Positions 34,058-42,642 of a DNA stretch of 64,000 nucleotides are shown piece after piece. The position numbers and the translations under genes are program-made. The notes under the pieces were generated by a model. The model saw nothing but the letters and a program-made list of their open reading frames with translations. It did no database searches and was not told the origin of the DNA. Positions within the stretch are counted from its first letter, which is position 1; the number at the start of each line of letters is the position of its first letter. Source of the DNA: Methylotenera sp965234545 (GTDB lineage: Bacteria; Pseudomonadota; Gammaproteobacteria; Burkholderiales; Methylophilaceae); contig OZ248348.1 of the NCBI GenBank assembly GCA_965234545.1, positions 1,488,001 to 1,552,000 of the forward strand, read 5' to 3'.

Positions 34058-34369
34058 ATGAGCCACTTTCAACACCACGTTTTTTTCTGTTTAAACCAAC
34101 GCGAAGCCGGTGCCGCTTGTTGCATGGACAAAGGCGCGGAAGCCGCGTTTGACTACATGAAAGCACGGGTGAAAAGTTTGGGTTTATGTGGCGAAAGTCA
34201 GGTGCGCATTAACCGCGCCGGTTGCTTGGATAGGTGCGATGCCGGCCCCTTGATGGTGATTTACCCGCAAGCGATTTGGTACAGCTTTATCGACAACAAC
34301 GACATCGATGAGATCATAGACTCGCACTTAATGCAGGGCAAAGTGGTGCAACGTTTAGTCGTGGATTAA
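34058..34369 (+). CDS. thioredoxin-like [2Fe-2S] ferredoxin
   Basis: 103 residues, the length of Shethna-type thioredoxin-like ferredoxins. Probable cluster ligands are a first Cys in HHVFFCLNQREAG, then CC in AACCMD region, and CLDRCDAGP near residues 55-60 (RINRAGCLDRCDAGPL is the family signature). The role is electron transfer in the cytoplasm, with an unknown partner. It faces nadA tail to tail with 21 bases between. Iron-sulfur proteins NadA, IspH, LipA and GlcF are encoded nearby but no specific link is shown. Confidence 0.88.
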   Translation: MSHFQHHVFFCLNQREAGAACCMDKGAEAAFDYMKARVKSLGLCGESQVRINRAGCLDRCDAGPLMVIYPQAIWYSFIDNNDIDEIIDSHLMQGKVVQRLVVD

Positions 34370-34390
34370 ACCGATTTGACGTAGCCGACT

Positions 34391-35503
34391 TTAAGAGGCC
34401 GCCAACATACGTTCTAAAGTCAATTTAGCCAGCTTGGCTTCGTGTTCAGGCACTTTAATTTGATTGACTACCTGACCTTGTAGCAAATTCTCCAACACCC
34501 AAGCCAAATGCTGCGGATCGATTCTGGCCATGGTGGAACACTCGCACACCACGTGGCTCATGAATTGCACCAATTTACCTTGCGGTTTCATTTGCTCGGC
34601 TAGACGGTTAACCAAATTCAGCTCGGTGCCCACTAGCCAATTAGAATTAGCCGGCGCTTCACTGACGGTTTTCAGTATGTACTCGGTGGAACCGACAAAA
34701 TCCGAATTCAAGCACACCTCATAAGGCGCTTCCGGGTGCGAGATCACCAAACCATCGGGGTGCGCCGCTCGGAATTGCGTGATATTTTGCAAGCGGAACA
34801 TTTGATGAACCGCGCAGTGGCCCTTCCATAACAAGATTTTTGCATTTTTAATTTGCGCTTCGGTCAACCCACCCATAGGCAAATCCGGATCCCAAACCGG
34901 CATTTGTTCCAGCGGAATACCCATCTGATGGCCAGACCAACGGCCTAAATTTTGATCGGGAAAAAACAACACTTTTTCACGCTGCTTAAAACTCCACTCT
35001 AAAATTTTAGGCGCATTGGTGCTGGTGCAAACTATGCCGCCGTGCTCACCACAAAAGGCTTTTAAATCGGCGGCGGAATTGATGTAAGTTACGGGCGTGA
35101 TGGCTTCATCAAAATTCAATACTTTATTCAGCTCACGGTAACTGCGTTCGACTTTAGCTAGGTTGGCCATGTCGGCCATGGAGCATCCTGCCGCCAAGTC
35201 CGGCAGGATGGCAATCTGCTCTGGACGGCTCAAGATATCCGCCACTTCCGCCATAAAATGCACACCCAAAAAGACGATGTACTCGGCATCCAAACTTTCG
35301 CAATAACGCGATAGCTTGAGCGAATCGCCGGTGTAATCGGCATGCCTATACACGCTTTCGTTTTGATAATGGTGACCCAAAATAACCAAGCGTTTGCCTA
35401 AGGCTTGCTTGGCCGCAATAATGCGCTGCTGGCAATCCTCGTCTAGACTGGCCTGAAATTTATCAAATTTAATCGCGGATACTTGCATGGTGTTCAATCG
35501 CAT
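34391..35503 (-). CDS. nadA: quinolinate synthase
   Basis: 370 residues. It condenses iminoaspartate with dihydroxyacetone phosphate to quinolinate in NAD synthesis, using one 4Fe-4S cluster. Three conserved Cys are visible: in PDLAAGCSMADM, GGIVCTSTNAPK and VVCECSTMARIDP. Substrate motifs GHHYQNESVYRHADYTGDS and VYCLGVHFMAE-like FLGVHFMAEVA are present. An ATG at 35488 (5 residues in) is an alternative start. nadB and nadC are not in the window. Confidence 0.96.
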   Translation of the reverse strand: MRLNTMQVSAIKFDKFQASLDEDCQQRIIAAKQALGKRLVILGHHYQNESVYRHADYTGDSLKLSRYCESLDAEYIVFLGVHFMAEVADILSRPEQIAILPDLAAGCSMADMANLAKVERSYRELNKVLNFDEAITPVTYINSAADLKAFCGEHGGIVCTSTNAPKILEWSFKQREKVLFFPDQNLGRWSGHQMGIPLEQMPVWDPDLPMGGLTEAQIKNAKILLWKGHCAVHQMFRLQNITQFRAAHPDGLVISHPEAPYEVCLNSDFVGSTEYILKTVSEAPANSNWLVGTELNLVNRLAEQMKPQGKLVQFMSHVVCECSTMARIDPQHLAWVLENLLQGQVVNQIKVPEHEAKLAKLTLERMLAAS

Positions 35504-35534
35504 TAAGGGTTAGTGTAAAAAACAGGGGCTTATT

Positions 35535-35981
35535 TTATAACGATAATTGGTGACGCTCAGCTAATCTTTTTATGGCGTCTACATTGGTCCAGGAAAAAAC
35601 CCGCTGCGCCGCTTCCCGCCAATCCACCCAGGCATATTGCAGGTGCTCATCTGGCGCCAACTTTATGGGCAAGGCACTCGGCAAGACTAAGGCAAACTGG
35701 TGCTCAACATTGCTAGTCACCCCAGGCGAATAACGGTAACGCCAATGCGGGTAAATTTCGTAGGTATTCGCCACCTGCCAATCTTGCAAATCATACTGCT
35801 CCGCGTTTAGGCCGGTTTCTTCTAACACTTCGCGTACGGCGGTCTGCCTGGGCGTTTCGCCGGCCTCCAAACTGCCGGTCACCGATTGCCAAAACCCGGC
35901 TTTATCGGCACGCTCCATAATCAGCACTTGCAGGTCCTCGGTATGAATGAGCACCAAGGCAGAAACAGGGGTTTTAAACAT
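35535..35981 (-). CDS. nudB: dihydroneopterin triphosphate diphosphatase (Nudix)
   Basis: 148 residues (E. coli NudB 150). The Nudix box GSLEAGETPRQTAVREVLEETG fits GX5EX7REUXEEXGU. The start (PVSALVLIHTEDLQVLIMERAD) and end (LPDE/W-rich HLQYAWVDWREA) match NudB, which removes pyrophosphate from dihydroneopterin triphosphate in folate synthesis. It lies 43 bases downstream of ispH on the same strand. purU, also folate-linked, is nearby on the other strand. Confidence 0.88.
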   Translation of the reverse strand: MFKTPVSALVLIHTEDLQVLIMERADKAGFWQSVTGSLEAGETPRQTAVREVLEETGLNAEQYDLQDWQVANTYEIYPHWRYRYSPGVTSNVEHQFALVLPSALPIKLAPDEHLQYAWVDWREAAQRVFSWTNVDAIKRLAERHQLSL

Positions 35982-36024
35982 CGCTATTTTTTGAATAAAG
36001 GGGCTTTGATGACACGGGGTGGTA

Positions 36025-37032
36025 TTAGTTTTTTTTACTTGCTGCCGCCGTTAGGTTTTTTGGCAGTTGAAACACCACGCTTTCTATCACCCCTTGCAAC
36101 TCTTCAACCTGTTGCGCGCCCATGTGTTGCAATTGGCTGATGACTTCCTTGACCAGCACTTCTGGCGCGGAGGCACCGGCAGAGACACCGATTTTCTTTT
36201 TACCTACTAACCACGATGCCTGAAGGTAGCTGGCGTTATCCACCATATAGGCTTCTATGCCTTGCTTCTCGGCCACTTCTCGCAAACGGTTGGAATTGGA
36301 GCTGTTCGGTGAACCAATAATAATCACCAAATCGCAATCTTTGGCCATCAGCTTGACCGCATCTTGGCGATTTTGCGTGGCGTAACAGATGTCTTCGCTT
36401 TTGGGCGCGTGAATATTTGGGTATTTGGCTTTTAAGGCTTCAATCACCGTCGCGGCATCGTCCATGGATAAAGTGGTTTGCGTCACAAAAGCCAATTTTT
36501 CTGGGTGTTTAACCTGTAATTGCGCGACATCGGCTGGCGTCTCCACCAAATACATGCCGATCGCTGCCACTTCATCGTCCTCATCATGATCGGACTCCAC
36601 CTGACCCATGGTCCCTTCCACTTCCGGGTGGCCTTTGTGGCCTATCATGATAATTTCCATGCCGGCCTGGCGCATTTTAGCCACTTCAATGTGAACTTTA
36701 GTCACTAGCGGACAGGTAGCATCGTAGGCAATCAAGCCACGCGATTCGGCTTCGGCACGAACCGCTTTAGACACGCCGTGTGCACTAAAAATAACCGTGC
36801 TGCCGGTGGGAATTTCGTCCAGGTGTTTAACGAAAACAGCGCCCTTCGCGCGCAAGCCATCGACCACGAATTTATTGTGCACCACCTCGTTACGCACGTA
36901 GATGGGCGCACCAAATTTCTCCAAGGCTTGCTCAACAATAATGATGGCTCTGTCCACGCCGGCACAGAAGCCTCTAGGATTGGCCAATACGATATCGGCG
37001 GATACTTGCATGCTGGCTATACTGTCTGTCAT
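36025..37032 (-). CDS. ispH: 4-hydroxy-3-methylbut-2-enyl diphosphate reductase
   Basis: 335 residues from ATG 37032 (a GTG at 37038 and an ATG at 37011 are also in frame). The last step of the non-mevalonate isoprenoid pathway. The three 4Fe-4S Cys are visible: PRGFCAGVDRA, YDATCPLVTKVH and EDICYATQNRQ. Glu/His substrate motifs VHNKFVVDGL and GHKGHPEVEGTMGQ are intact. The end (QLPKNL) fits the family. It is divergent from purU, and its promoter must lie in the same AT-rich gap. Confidence 0.97.
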   Translation of the reverse strand: MTDSIASMQVSADIVLANPRGFCAGVDRAIIIVEQALEKFGAPIYVRNEVVHNKFVVDGLRAKGAVFVKHLDEIPTGSTVIFSAHGVSKAVRAEAESRGLIAYDATCPLVTKVHIEVAKMRQAGMEIIMIGHKGHPEVEGTMGQVESDHDEDDEVAAIGMYLVETPADVAQLQVKHPEKLAFVTQTTLSMDDAATVIEALKAKYPNIHAPKSEDICYATQNRQDAVKLMAKDCDLVIIIGSPNSSNSNRLREVAEKQGIEAYMVDNASYLQASWLVGKKKIGVSAGASAPEVLVKEVISQLQHMGAQQVEELQGVIESVVFQLPKNLTAAASKKN

Positions 37033-37063
37033 ACGCACTTTTATTTGTTAAATTAACTTAAGG

Positions 37064-37069
37064 TATAAT
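37064..37069 (+). promoter_or_regulatory. TATAAT -10 candidate for purU
   Basis: A perfect -10 hexamer in the divergent ispH-purU gap, 62 bases before the purU ATG. The best -35 at 17 bases is TTATTT, weak. Confidence 0.35.
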
Positions 37070-37130
37070 GCACATATTAACCTAACTGCACACGCTTAAT
37101 GTCACTTTGAACTCGAGTCCGCTTAAAAAA

Positions 37131-38000
37131 ATGAACCCCAGCCCCAGTAAAAATACCGCCACCTTGTTGATCACCTGCCCGGATAGCAAAGGCATCGTTG
37201 CCGCTATCGCCGAGTTTTTGTATCAACACAATGCCAATATTTTGCATGCGGACCAACACCAAGATGCAGAAAACAATTTATTCTTGATGCGCGTGGAGTG
37301 GGATTTAGCGGGCTTTAGCTTGGCGACCCATGATTTTGAAGCGCATTTTGCGGCGATTGCTCAGCGCTTTAACATGCAGTGGCAGTTGAATCTGTCGCAA
37401 AAACCCTTGCGCGTGGCCATCATGGTGTCGCAATACGACCATTGCTTAGCGGATTTATTGCACAGGCATAAAAACGGCGAACTGGCTTGCGACATACCGC
37501 TGATTATCAGCAACCACCGCGATACCGAAGCCTTGGCTAAATTTTACGGCGTGGACTTTCATTACCTCGCGGTCACTAAAGACAACAAAGCCGCGGCCGA
37601 GGCCGCCCAATTTGCTTTGTTTGATCAATACCAAATTGACCTCATCGTGTTGGCGCGTTACATGCAAATTTTATCGCCGGATTTCGTCGCGCGTTACCCT
37701 AAACAAATCATCAATATTCACCACTCTTTCTTGCCGGCTTTCATTGGTGCCAAGCCTTACCATAGGGCATTCGAACGTGGTGTTAAATTGATAGGCGCGA
37801 CCGCGCATTACGTCACTGAAGTGCTGGATGAAGGGCCGATTATTGAGCAAGACATAGACCGCATCTCGCACCGCGATCAAGTGGAAGACTTGATCCAAAA
37901 AGGTCGGGATTTGGAGCGCGTGGTGTTATCTAAAGCCGTGCGTTGGCACATCGAAAATCGCATTTTGCTGTACGCCAACAAAACCGTTATTTTTGATTAA
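37131..38000 (+). CDS. purU: formyltetrahydrofolate deformylase
   Basis: 289 residues from ATG 37131 (E. coli PurU 280); a TTG at 37107 would extend it. The N-terminal ACT domain (about 8-90; LLITCPDSKGIVAAIAEFL) senses Met/Gly. The formyltransferase-like C-domain has NIHHSFLPAFIGAKPYHRAFERGV, with the catalytic His/Asp (ATAHYVTEVLDEGPII). It releases formate from 10-formyl-THF and balances C1 units, supporting PurT and methionine metabolism with metH nearby. Its stop overlaps that of the opposing lysA by 4 bases. Confidence 0.95.
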   Translation: MNPSPSKNTATLLITCPDSKGIVAAIAEFLYQHNANILHADQHQDAENNLFLMRVEWDLAGFSLATHDFEAHFAAIAQRFNMQWQLNLSQKPLRVAIMVSQYDHCLADLLHRHKNGELACDIPLIISNHRDTEALAKFYGVDFHYLAVTKDNKAAAEAAQFALFDQYQIDLIVLARYMQILSPDFVARYPKQIINIHHSFLPAFIGAKPYHRAFERGVKLIGATAHYVTEVLDEGPIIEQDIDRISHRDQVEDLIQKGRDLERVVLSKAVRWHIENRILLYANKTVIFD

Positions 38001-39250
38001 GCCTCTGTAGGCAAGATTTTCTCTAAGGCAAACAGATCGCTAATTTGCTCGCGCTGGCGAATTAAATGGCAGGCATCGCCATCCACCATCACCTCAGCGG
38101 CGCGGCCTCTTGTATTGTAATTACTGGCCATGCTCATGCCGTAGGCACCGGCCGACATAATCGCCAACACGTCCCCCTCTTGCAGACTTAAGCGTCTATC
38201 GTGACCTAAAAAATCACCGGTTTCGCATACTGGACCAACGATTTCATAATTGGTAGCCACACCCTCACGTGGCGATACGGCTTGAATGTCATGGTAGGCA
38301 TCGTACAAAGCCGGCCGCATTAAATCGTTCATGGCAGCATCGACTATGGCAAAATTTTTCGCTTCGGTGTGTTTTAAATACTCCACTTTGGTCAACAGCA
38401 CGCCGGCGTTACCGACTAAAGCCCGACCTGGCTCAAACACCAATTTAATATCACGACCGGCAATTTTAGAGCGCATGGCCGCCGCATACACACTGAATTC
38501 AGGTGGGGTTTCGCCTTGATAAGCAATGCCTATGCCACCACCGGCATCGATGTGTTGCACGGCTATGCCTCTTGCCGCCAAGGCATCCACCAAGGCCAAG
38601 ACGCGATCAAAGGCATCCAGGAAAGGGGACAGTTCGGTAATTTGCGAACCGATGTGGCAATCGACGCCGTGGATGGCAATGCCTGGCATACTGGCTGCTT
38701 GTTCATAAATGCCCAAGGCCTCTTCGTAAGCCACGCCAAATTTATTGTTTTTTAAACCAGTGGAAATGTAAGGGTGGGTTTTGGCATCCACATTGGGATT
38801 GACCCGCAACGAGACCGGCGCCACCTTGCCCATGCTAAGCGCCACTTGATTGAGCCGCTTCAGTTCACTGGCCGATTCCACGTTAAAACAAAAGATACCG
38901 GCGTTTAGAGCCGCTTGCATTTCGGCTTCGGTTTTACCCACGCCAGAAAACACCACTTTTTTTGGATCGCCTCCGGCGGCTAACACACGTGACAGCTCAC
39001 CACCGGATACGATATCAAAGCCAGCGCCCAATCGCGCAAATAAATTCAATATGGCTAAGTTGGGGTTGGCTTTTACCGCAAAACAAACCAAATGCCGGCA
39101 ATCGGCAAACCCTGCGCTGAAGTTATTAAACGCCTGCGTGAGCGCGTCTTTAGAATAGACGTAACAAGGGGTGGAAAACTCGCGAGCAATATCGGCTAGG
39201 GCACGTTTTTCCACGTGCAAGTGATTGTTTTTAAGGGTAAATGAATTCAC
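37997..39250 (-). CDS. lysA: diaminopimelate decarboxylase
   Basis: 417 residues. The last step of lysine synthesis, a PLP fold-III enzyme. The PLP Lys lies in LVCFAVKANPNLAIL (about residue 60). Other marks are GFDIVSGGELSRVL, HCHIGSQI-like VDCHIGSQITEL, GGGIGIAYQ, EPGRALVGNAG and the C-terminal MSAGAYGMSMASNYN. It is downstream of the tiny lptM gene by 35 bases, the usual lptM-lysA order; dapF, often next, is not here because purU opposes it. Confidence 0.97.
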   Translation of the reverse strand: MNSFTLKNNHLHVEKRALADIAREFSTPCYVYSKDALTQAFNNFSAGFADCRHLVCFAVKANPNLAILNLFARLGAGFDIVSGGELSRVLAAGGDPKKVVFSGVGKTEAEMQAALNAGIFCFNVESASELKRLNQVALSMGKVAPVSLRVNPNVDAKTHPYISTGLKNNKFGVAYEEALGIYEQAASMPGIAIHGVDCHIGSQITELSPFLDAFDRVLALVDALAARGIAVQHIDAGGGIGIAYQGETPPEFSVYAAAMRSKIAGRDIKLVFEPGRALVGNAGVLLTKVEYLKHTEAKNFAIVDAAMNDLMRPALYDAYHDIQAVSPREGVATNYEIVGPVCETGDFLGHDRRLSLQEGDVLAIMSAGAYGMSMASNYNTRGRAAEVMVDGDACHLIRQREQISDLFALEKILPTEA

Positions 39251-39285
39251 GTTGGGCGCTTAAGAAAGTTATAGTAAACGGTGGC

Positions 39286-39414
39286 TTATGGGTTAGTGGT
39301 GCTAGGCTGAGGGTACTGCCGCTCGGGAATGTACAAAGGGCCTTTGGTGCCGCAGCCGGATAGAGCAGAAAAAACCAGCATGGCGAGCAAAAGCGTTACC
39401 CTGATTTTTTGCAT
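39286..39414 (-). CDS. lptM: LptM (YifL-type) lipoprotein, 42 residues
   Basis: A 42-codon gene on the minus strand. It has a lipoprotein signal (MQKIRVTLLLAMLVFSALSG) with lipobox ALSGC and the near-invariant LptM motif CGTKGPLYIP right after the lipidated Cys21. The tail is short and Pro/Thr-rich. In E. coli LptM helps the LptDE translocon reach its correct disulfide form in the outer membrane. It lies 35 bases before lysA, its usual neighbour. No strong ribosome site is seen. Confidence 0.88.
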   Translation of the reverse strand: MQKIRVTLLLAMLVFSALSGCGTKGPLYIPERQYPQPSTTNP

Positions 39415-39588
39415 TACCCAGCCTTTATCTTTAAAAATCCCACTTGGACTAGTTTAACATAAAGGCCTAGGCAGAGAAATGCCGGCCACGTGCACCGCTT
39501 ATCGGCTAATTTACACCGGTCGTCGTTTCTCGCTAGACTTTGGCTCAAGCCCTATGCAAGATAACGTTAAATCCATTGGAGAATGTGC

Positions 39589-40044
39589 ATGCCTTTTTTA
39601 ACAAGCAAAACCGCACCAGTAAAGCACAAACTCTGCGACCAACAAACAGGCTTCACCCTCATCGAATTAATGATAGTGGTGGCCGTTATAGGCATCTTAG
39701 CTGCTATCGCCATTCCTAATTACAGTGCTTACATCAAGCGCGGTAAGGCGGCAGAAGCCACCAGCAACTTAGCGACCCTAAGAGTAAAAATGGAGCAATA
39801 TTTCCAAGATAACCGCACCTACATTGGGGAAGCATGCAGTCCCACTTCCGGAGCGCAATATTTCACTTACACTTGCAGCGTGGCTCCAACCGCCACTGCC
39901 TACACCTTAAAAGCCACCGGCATCAGCGCTCAAGGCATGGCTAACTTTGAATTCACGCTGGATCAAAACAACGTCAAAACCTCTACATTCGATGGCACCG
40001 TTGGCAGCACTTGCTGGCTCACCAAAAAAGGCGGCACGTGTTAA
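39589..40044 (+). CDS. pilE: type IV pilin-like protein, PilE family
   Basis: 151 residues. GGAG lies 7 bases before ATG 39589 (the ATG at 39583 is too close to it). The class III leader ends at GFTLIELMIV with Gly before Phe and Glu5, the prepilin peptidase site, followed by AVIGILAAIAIPNYSAYI. Four Cys: two in the loop (ACSPTSGAQYFTYTC) and two near the end (TCWLTKKGGTC) fit the disulfide-bounded D-region. It is the first gene of the minor pilin operon, probably a minor pilin rather than the major subunit. Confidence 0.92.
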   Translation: MPFLTSKTAPVKHKLCDQQTGFTLIELMIVVAVIGILAAIAIPNYSAYIKRGKAAEATSNLATLRVKMEQYFQDNRTYIGEACSPTSGAQYFTYTCSVAPTATAYTLKATGISAQGMANFEFTLDQNNVKTSTFDGTVGSTCWLTKKGGTC

Positions 40045-40586
40045 CCAGCGTGCACAAAAAAACCTTACTGGGCTTTAGCCTGATAGAGCTCATTATCGCC
40101 ATTGCCATTGTCGGCTTGGTCAGCGCCATCGCCATGCCTGGCTACGCCACGTGGATAAAAAATTCACGGGCACGCACGGCGGCGGAATCCATCCAAAATG
40201 GCTTGCAAACGGCTAGAGCCGAGGCCGTCAAAAGAAATAGTTTGATTGAATTTCAGCTAGTGAAAATTTCAAGCAACCCTTTAAACTCGGAATGGAAAAT
40301 CAGTTCATGCACCACCGCAACGAGTTGCTTAACCCCCTTACAAAGCAGAAAAGCCAGCGAAGGCTCCTCGGCTGAAATTATTGTCAACGCCAGCCCAAGC
40401 GCCTCAAACAAAATTGTCTTCAACAACTTAGGCTCCGTGTCTGCCAATCCCATACCATTTACTCAACTGGACATCAGCTTAAGCGGTGCCGACAGACCGC
40501 TTAGAGTGACGCTTGGCGTGGGCGGCAACACGCGCCTATGCGACCCATCAACCAGCTTGGCGGCAAGCGACCCAAGGCGTTGTTAA
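40038..40586 (+). CDS. fimT: GspH/FimT family minor pseudopilin
   Basis: 182 residues from GTG 40038, which is 6 bases after an AGG and overlaps the pilE stop by 7 bases. The prepilin motif is GFSLIELIIAIAIVGLVSAIAMP. The ARTAAESIQNGLQTARAEAVKRNS helix is typical of GspH/FimT. The periplasmic part has paired Cys (SCTTATSC and LCDPS...RRC). It is the pilus initiation subunit in the FimU/GspH position. The next gene, pilV, follows after 4 bases. Confidence 0.9.
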   Translation: MLTSVHKKTLLGFSLIELIIAIAIVGLVSAIAMPGYATWIKNSRARTAAESIQNGLQTARAEAVKRNSLIEFQLVKISSNPLNSEWKISSCTTATSCLTPLQSRKASEGSSAEIIVNASPSASNKIVFNNLGSVSANPIPFTQLDISLSGADRPLRVTLGVGGNTRLCDPSTSLAASDPRRC

Positions 40587-40590
40587 CACC

Positions 40591-40980
40591 ATGATAAAAG
40601 CCAAGCCGTCCGCAACCACTCAACAAGGCGCCATCCTCTTGGAGTCCTTAATTGCCATGTTGATTTTTTCCATGGGCATATTGGCTTTGGTCGGTTTGCA
40701 AGCCGCCATGGTCAGCAACACCTCCGATGCAAAATACCGCAGTCTAGCCAGCCACCTAGCGCAACAAAAACTGGGCGAACTGTGGGCCGACCCAACTCAC
40801 ATAGCGGCCATCACTGAACCGGTGGCCTTGGCCGAGCTACCCAATGGTCAATACACCATGAGCCATACTGCCGCCTCAGGCGAAGTGCGCATCACCATCA
40901 CTTGGCAAGCGCCAGGCGACACGGCTGTCCACAATATCACGACCAACGCGCGCATCAAGGGCGCCATTAAAAATGAATAG
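40591..40980 (+). CDS. pilV: minor pilin PilV
   Basis: 129 residues from ATG 40591. The prepilin motif is QQGAILLESLIAMLIFSMGILALVGLQAA, with the unusual Gly-Ala at the cleavage site and the conserved Glu. The LASHLAQQKLGELWAD helix and short beta-rich end are PilV-like. The stop overlaps the pilW start by 8 bases. A longer frame to 40513 lies inside fimT and is not the true start. Confidence 0.9.
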   Translation: MIKAKPSATTQQGAILLESLIAMLIFSMGILALVGLQAAMVSNTSDAKYRSLASHLAQQKLGELWADPTHIAAITEPVALAELPNGQYTMSHTAASGEVRITITWQAPGDTAVHNITTNARIKGAIKNE

Positions 40981-42037
40981 ACCCATAACAGCACGCCGGT
41001 TCAGCCATCTGCAATCTGGCTTTAGCTTAATTGAGGTCATGGTGGGGCTGGTATTGAGCTTATTAGTGAGTTTGGTCATCATGCAAGTGTTTGCCGTGTT
41101 TGAAGGGCAAAAACGCAGCAGCGCCGGCTCAGCCGATGCCCAAACCAATGGCAGCATTGCCCTGTATAACTTGCAACGCGACGTGCAATTGGCTGGCTTT
41201 GCCTTACCCATTTTTTCAAGCAGTAACTCGCCGCTGCAATGCACCGCATTTATCCCATCCGGCACCAATATTTCGCCGGTCAGCATCACCGATGGCGGCA
41301 CCGCAGCCGGGGCGAGCGATAGCCTGACAGTGCGTTATGGCACGACCGATGCCGGTGGCTCACCAGCCAATATCAGCACCGTGAATTCTGGCAACCAAGT
41401 ATTGGTGCTTAATAATGACGCCTGCAAGGTGAACGACAGCGTCATCATCAGCAAAGGCGCCGACTGCCTATTCATGCAGAACGGTGTCACCAGCTTAACC
41501 GACACAACCGGCATCACCCTCAACAAACCCAGCGCTGCCACCATCAACCCGGATGCCAGCTTGTCTTGTTTAGGGGCATGGAAAGCAATCAGCTACAGCA
41601 TCAACAGCGACCATCAATTATCACGCAGTGAAAATGGCATTGATTCGCCCAATGTGGACGAAATAGTGAATTTGCAAGCGCAATACGGGATTGCTGACCC
41701 ACCCAATAGCACAGGCGACAATAACAACACCATTGTAAGGTGGGTTAACGCGACCGGTGAGACATGGAGCACCCCTAATAATGCCAACCGAAAACTCATT
41801 AAAGCCATCCGAGTAGCCATTGTGGCGCGCAACGGCTTAATGGAAAAGGAAAGCGTCAGCTACCCTTGCAGTACGGCACACCCAGGCTTGTGTACCTGGA
41901 CCGGCACTAGCGAGAGCCCCGCCCCGACGATCGACCTTTCCAATCGAAGCGACTGGCAACGATACCGTTATCGCGTGTTCACCACCATCATCCCGCTGCG
42001 CAACGTGGTATGGGCCAAAGAGGCGCTGGCCATTTAG
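40973..42037 (+). CDS. pilW: minor pilin PilW
   Basis: 354 residues, the largest minor pilin. Prepilin motif QSGFSLIEVMVGLVLSLLVSLVIMQVF, then an NGSIALYNLQRDVQLAGFALP segment seen in PilW. The long C-terminal domain is Asn/Thr/Ser-rich with several Cys. It joins PilV and PilX in the pilus-tip complex under PilY1. It overlaps pilV by 8 bases and precedes pilX by 6. Confidence 0.92.
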   Translation: MNRPITARRFSHLQSGFSLIEVMVGLVLSLLVSLVIMQVFAVFEGQKRSSAGSADAQTNGSIALYNLQRDVQLAGFALPIFSSSNSPLQCTAFIPSGTNISPVSITDGGTAAGASDSLTVRYGTTDAGGSPANISTVNSGNQVLVLNNDACKVNDSVIISKGADCLFMQNGVTSLTDTTGITLNKPSAATINPDASLSCLGAWKAISYSINSDHQLSRSENGIDSPNVDEIVNLQAQYGIADPPNSTGDNNNTIVRWVNATGETWSTPNNANRKLIKAIRVAIVARNGLMEKESVSYPCSTAHPGLCTWTGTSESPAPTIDLSNRSDWQRYRYRVFTTIIPLRNVVWAKEALAI

Positions 42038-42043
42038 CTCAAC

Positions 42044-42634
42044 ATGACAAAATACCGCTTACCTTTAAATGCCAAGTCACGCTCTGCCAAACAAGCTGGA
42101 GTGGTGCTGTTTATCGCCTTGATTGCCTTAATTGTGATGTCTTTAGCGGCGGTAGCATTGATACGTTCGGTGGACACCAACACCATGATAGCTGGCAATT
42201 TAAGCTTCAAACAAAGTGCTCTGATTTCCGCCGACAGTGGCGTGGAAACCGGCCTAACTTGGTTAGGCCGCCAGACCGATTTAGACAACAACGATCTTAG
42301 CAGCGGCTATTTTGCTAGATACTCAGATGATGCAAAGACTTTAGCCGATGGCAGCAATGCACAACCAGCCACCGGCGCCAACATCACTGCCGGTTTGGAT
42401 AGCAGCGGTAACACAATTCATTACGTTATAGAACGCATGTGCAAAAACACCGGTGCAGCCGACACCTCGCATTGCTTATACGGGCCACCTGGCGAAGATG
42501 AAAACTCCAAAAGCCATTGCGACTTAGCCAACCCTTGCTTGGGCGAGCCGACGGGTGCGCTGTTGTACCGCATCACCACCAAGGTAACGGGGCCAAAAAA
42601 TACCGTGACTTACAGCCAAGCCTTTGTTTATTAA
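42044..42634 (+). CDS. pilX: minor pilin PilX
   Basis: 196 residues. The N-terminus carries AKQAGVVLFIALIALIVMSLAAVALIRSVD, a prepilin-like helix with PilX character (GVVLFIALI, no Glu5) followed by NTMIAGNLSFKQSALISADSGVE, the PilX signature. Cys pairs (MCKNTGAADTSHC, CDLANPC) lie in the C-domain. It precedes pilY1 by 8 bases. The absence of Glu5 fits tip-assembly pseudopilins. Confidence 0.9.
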   Translation: MTKYRLPLNAKSRSAKQAGVVLFIALIALIVMSLAAVALIRSVDTNTMIAGNLSFKQSALISADSGVETGLTWLGRQTDLDNNDLSSGYFARYSDDAKTLADGSNAQPATGANITAGLDSSGNTIHYVIERMCKNTGAADTSHCLYGPPGEDENSKSHCDLANPCLGEPTGALLYRITTKVTGPKNTVTYSQAFVY

Positions 42635-42642
42635 GGGACACC

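Noticed and set aside
39525..39588. Possible sigma-54 promoter (TTGGC...TGCAA) upstream of pilE
   Set aside because: The GG and GC pairs are 12 bases apart; a -24/-12 promoter needs 10.
42517..42642. N-terminal extension of PilY1
   Set aside because: It lies within pilX in another frame; ATG 42643 begins the signal peptide.
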